A stretch of 64,000 bases of DNA from Micropterix aruncella (Eukaryota; Arthropoda; Insecta; Lepidoptera; Micropterigidae), in assembly GCA_944548615.1 (NCBI GenBank), contig OX155971.1, positions 23,828,782 through 23,892,781 of the forward strand, read 5' to 3'. The translations under genes and the position numbers were made by a program. Each line of letters starts with the position of its first letter. Position 1 is the first letter of the stretch. The notes under the pieces are model-generated. The model saw only the letters and a list, made by a program, of their open reading frames with translations. It did no database searches and was not told the DNA's origin. This document shows, piece by piece, positions 62,705-64,000 of the stretch.

Positions 62705-63030
62705 ATACCATTAAAAGACGTTTCCAGCATTAAATTCCAGGGTGTGACGCTGGATAGGCATATTAAATGGTATGAAAAATGCGAAACAGTAACTGACAAG
62801 CTGTCTAGAGCCTGTTAAGCTTTAGGCGTTGCGTCCTAGGCGAAAATCAGACCAAAGTAATATCAGTCAGTTATATACAAGTAATTTAAAGGTACGGGAT
62901 ATTTTCGGGAAAACTCTTATGACTGCCATAAATTACAATTATTAATACTGCAAAAACAATCTATCACAATCATCGCCAAAGTAGGCTCGTCCCAATTTCG
63001 TAGGCCAAATTTTAACCGCCCTAAAATAAT
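62705..63030 (+). pseudogene. Jockey-like reverse transcriptase C-terminal fragment
   Basis: Plus-strand reading gives IPLKDVSSIKFQGVTLDRHI, KWYEKCETVTDKLSRAC, a stop, ALGVAS, and further broken pieces with KTIYHNHRQSRLVP near the end. VKFLGVxLDxxLxWxxHxxxxxxKLSxACxALxxLR is the region following the polymerase in Jockey-type LINEs. Multiple stops and shifts show an old copy, and no end is preserved. Confidence 0.65.
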
Positions 63031-63882
<852 letters not shown>

Positions 63883-64000
63883 ATTTTATTTATCCTTATT
63901 AATAACATATAATTAATTAATTACAAACTATTGATTAAAAAACTAGTAGTGCTTAACATTAATACTTAATTAATCATTGATAAAAAAAAAAAAGGTACAG

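Overview
The window looks like a piece of insect nuclear genome, most likely Lepidoptera. This rests on the mix of mobile elements: RTE-like, R1-like and CR1/Jockey-like LINE fragments, a Penelope-like element, a tRNA-headed SINE, and Harbinger, hAT and Tc1/mariner remnants. The species assignment is inference. I find no host gene with a recognisable product, no rRNA and no functional tRNA gene. Almost everything I can name is a mobile element, a piece of one, or a tandem repeat. Nested insertions and long (TA)n tracts suggest heterochromatin, for example W-chromosome or pericentromeric DNA, but this cannot be settled from sequence alone. A run of 200 N at 36063-36262 lies against a (TA)n tract.

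Region 1-16.7 kb. A deleted Harbinger element (327-1299) is followed by one copy of a dispersed repeat I call family B. An old RTE-like LINE on the minus strand (16680 down to 2787) is split at a TATA site by about 12.5 kb of foreign DNA. That insert consists, in order, of a (TA)n tract, ten full copies plus one partial copy of a 593-bp satellite, two full inverted copies plus one partial, a second (TA)n tract, and a 4.4-kb DNA transposon (11470-15907). The transposon has 21-bp terminal inverted repeats, arrays of subterminal motifs, and a two-exon gene for a large cysteine-bearing protein of an insect-wide uncharacterised family (I recall the label DUF7869, unverified). This is the strongest candidate in the window for a poorly described system.

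Region 16.7-36 kb. Dispersed repeat family A carries a 23-copy, 98-bp minisatellite that arose inside it (18493-20745). Further along are a mariner remnant, an RTE fragment inserted into a CR1-like LINE with a clear 9-bp duplication, an R1-like LINE, family B copy 2, and a solo LTR with terminal TG/CA and flanking duplication (35138-35797).

Region 36-56 kb. Long (TA)n tracts are followed by a hAT transposase remnant, a foldback, a Tc1/mariner element with complete ends but one nonsense codon (39968-41365), several LINE fragments, two MITEs, a Penelope-like element (47511-48933), a self-nested pair of family A elements, a SINE and two GC-rich non-coding patches.

Region 56-64 kb. An 887-codon open RTE-like polyprotein (56483-59146) lacks only the N-terminal part of its endonuclease. 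Next to it are LINE fragments in scrambled order, a 9-bp-unit minisatellite, a family A copy with target duplication, and a terminal (TA)n tract.

Functionally these are independent selfish elements. The autonomous ones (RTE-like, mariner, the 4.4-kb transposon) are broken or truncated as read here. The SINE and family A probably depend on enzymes supplied by LINEs elsewhere.
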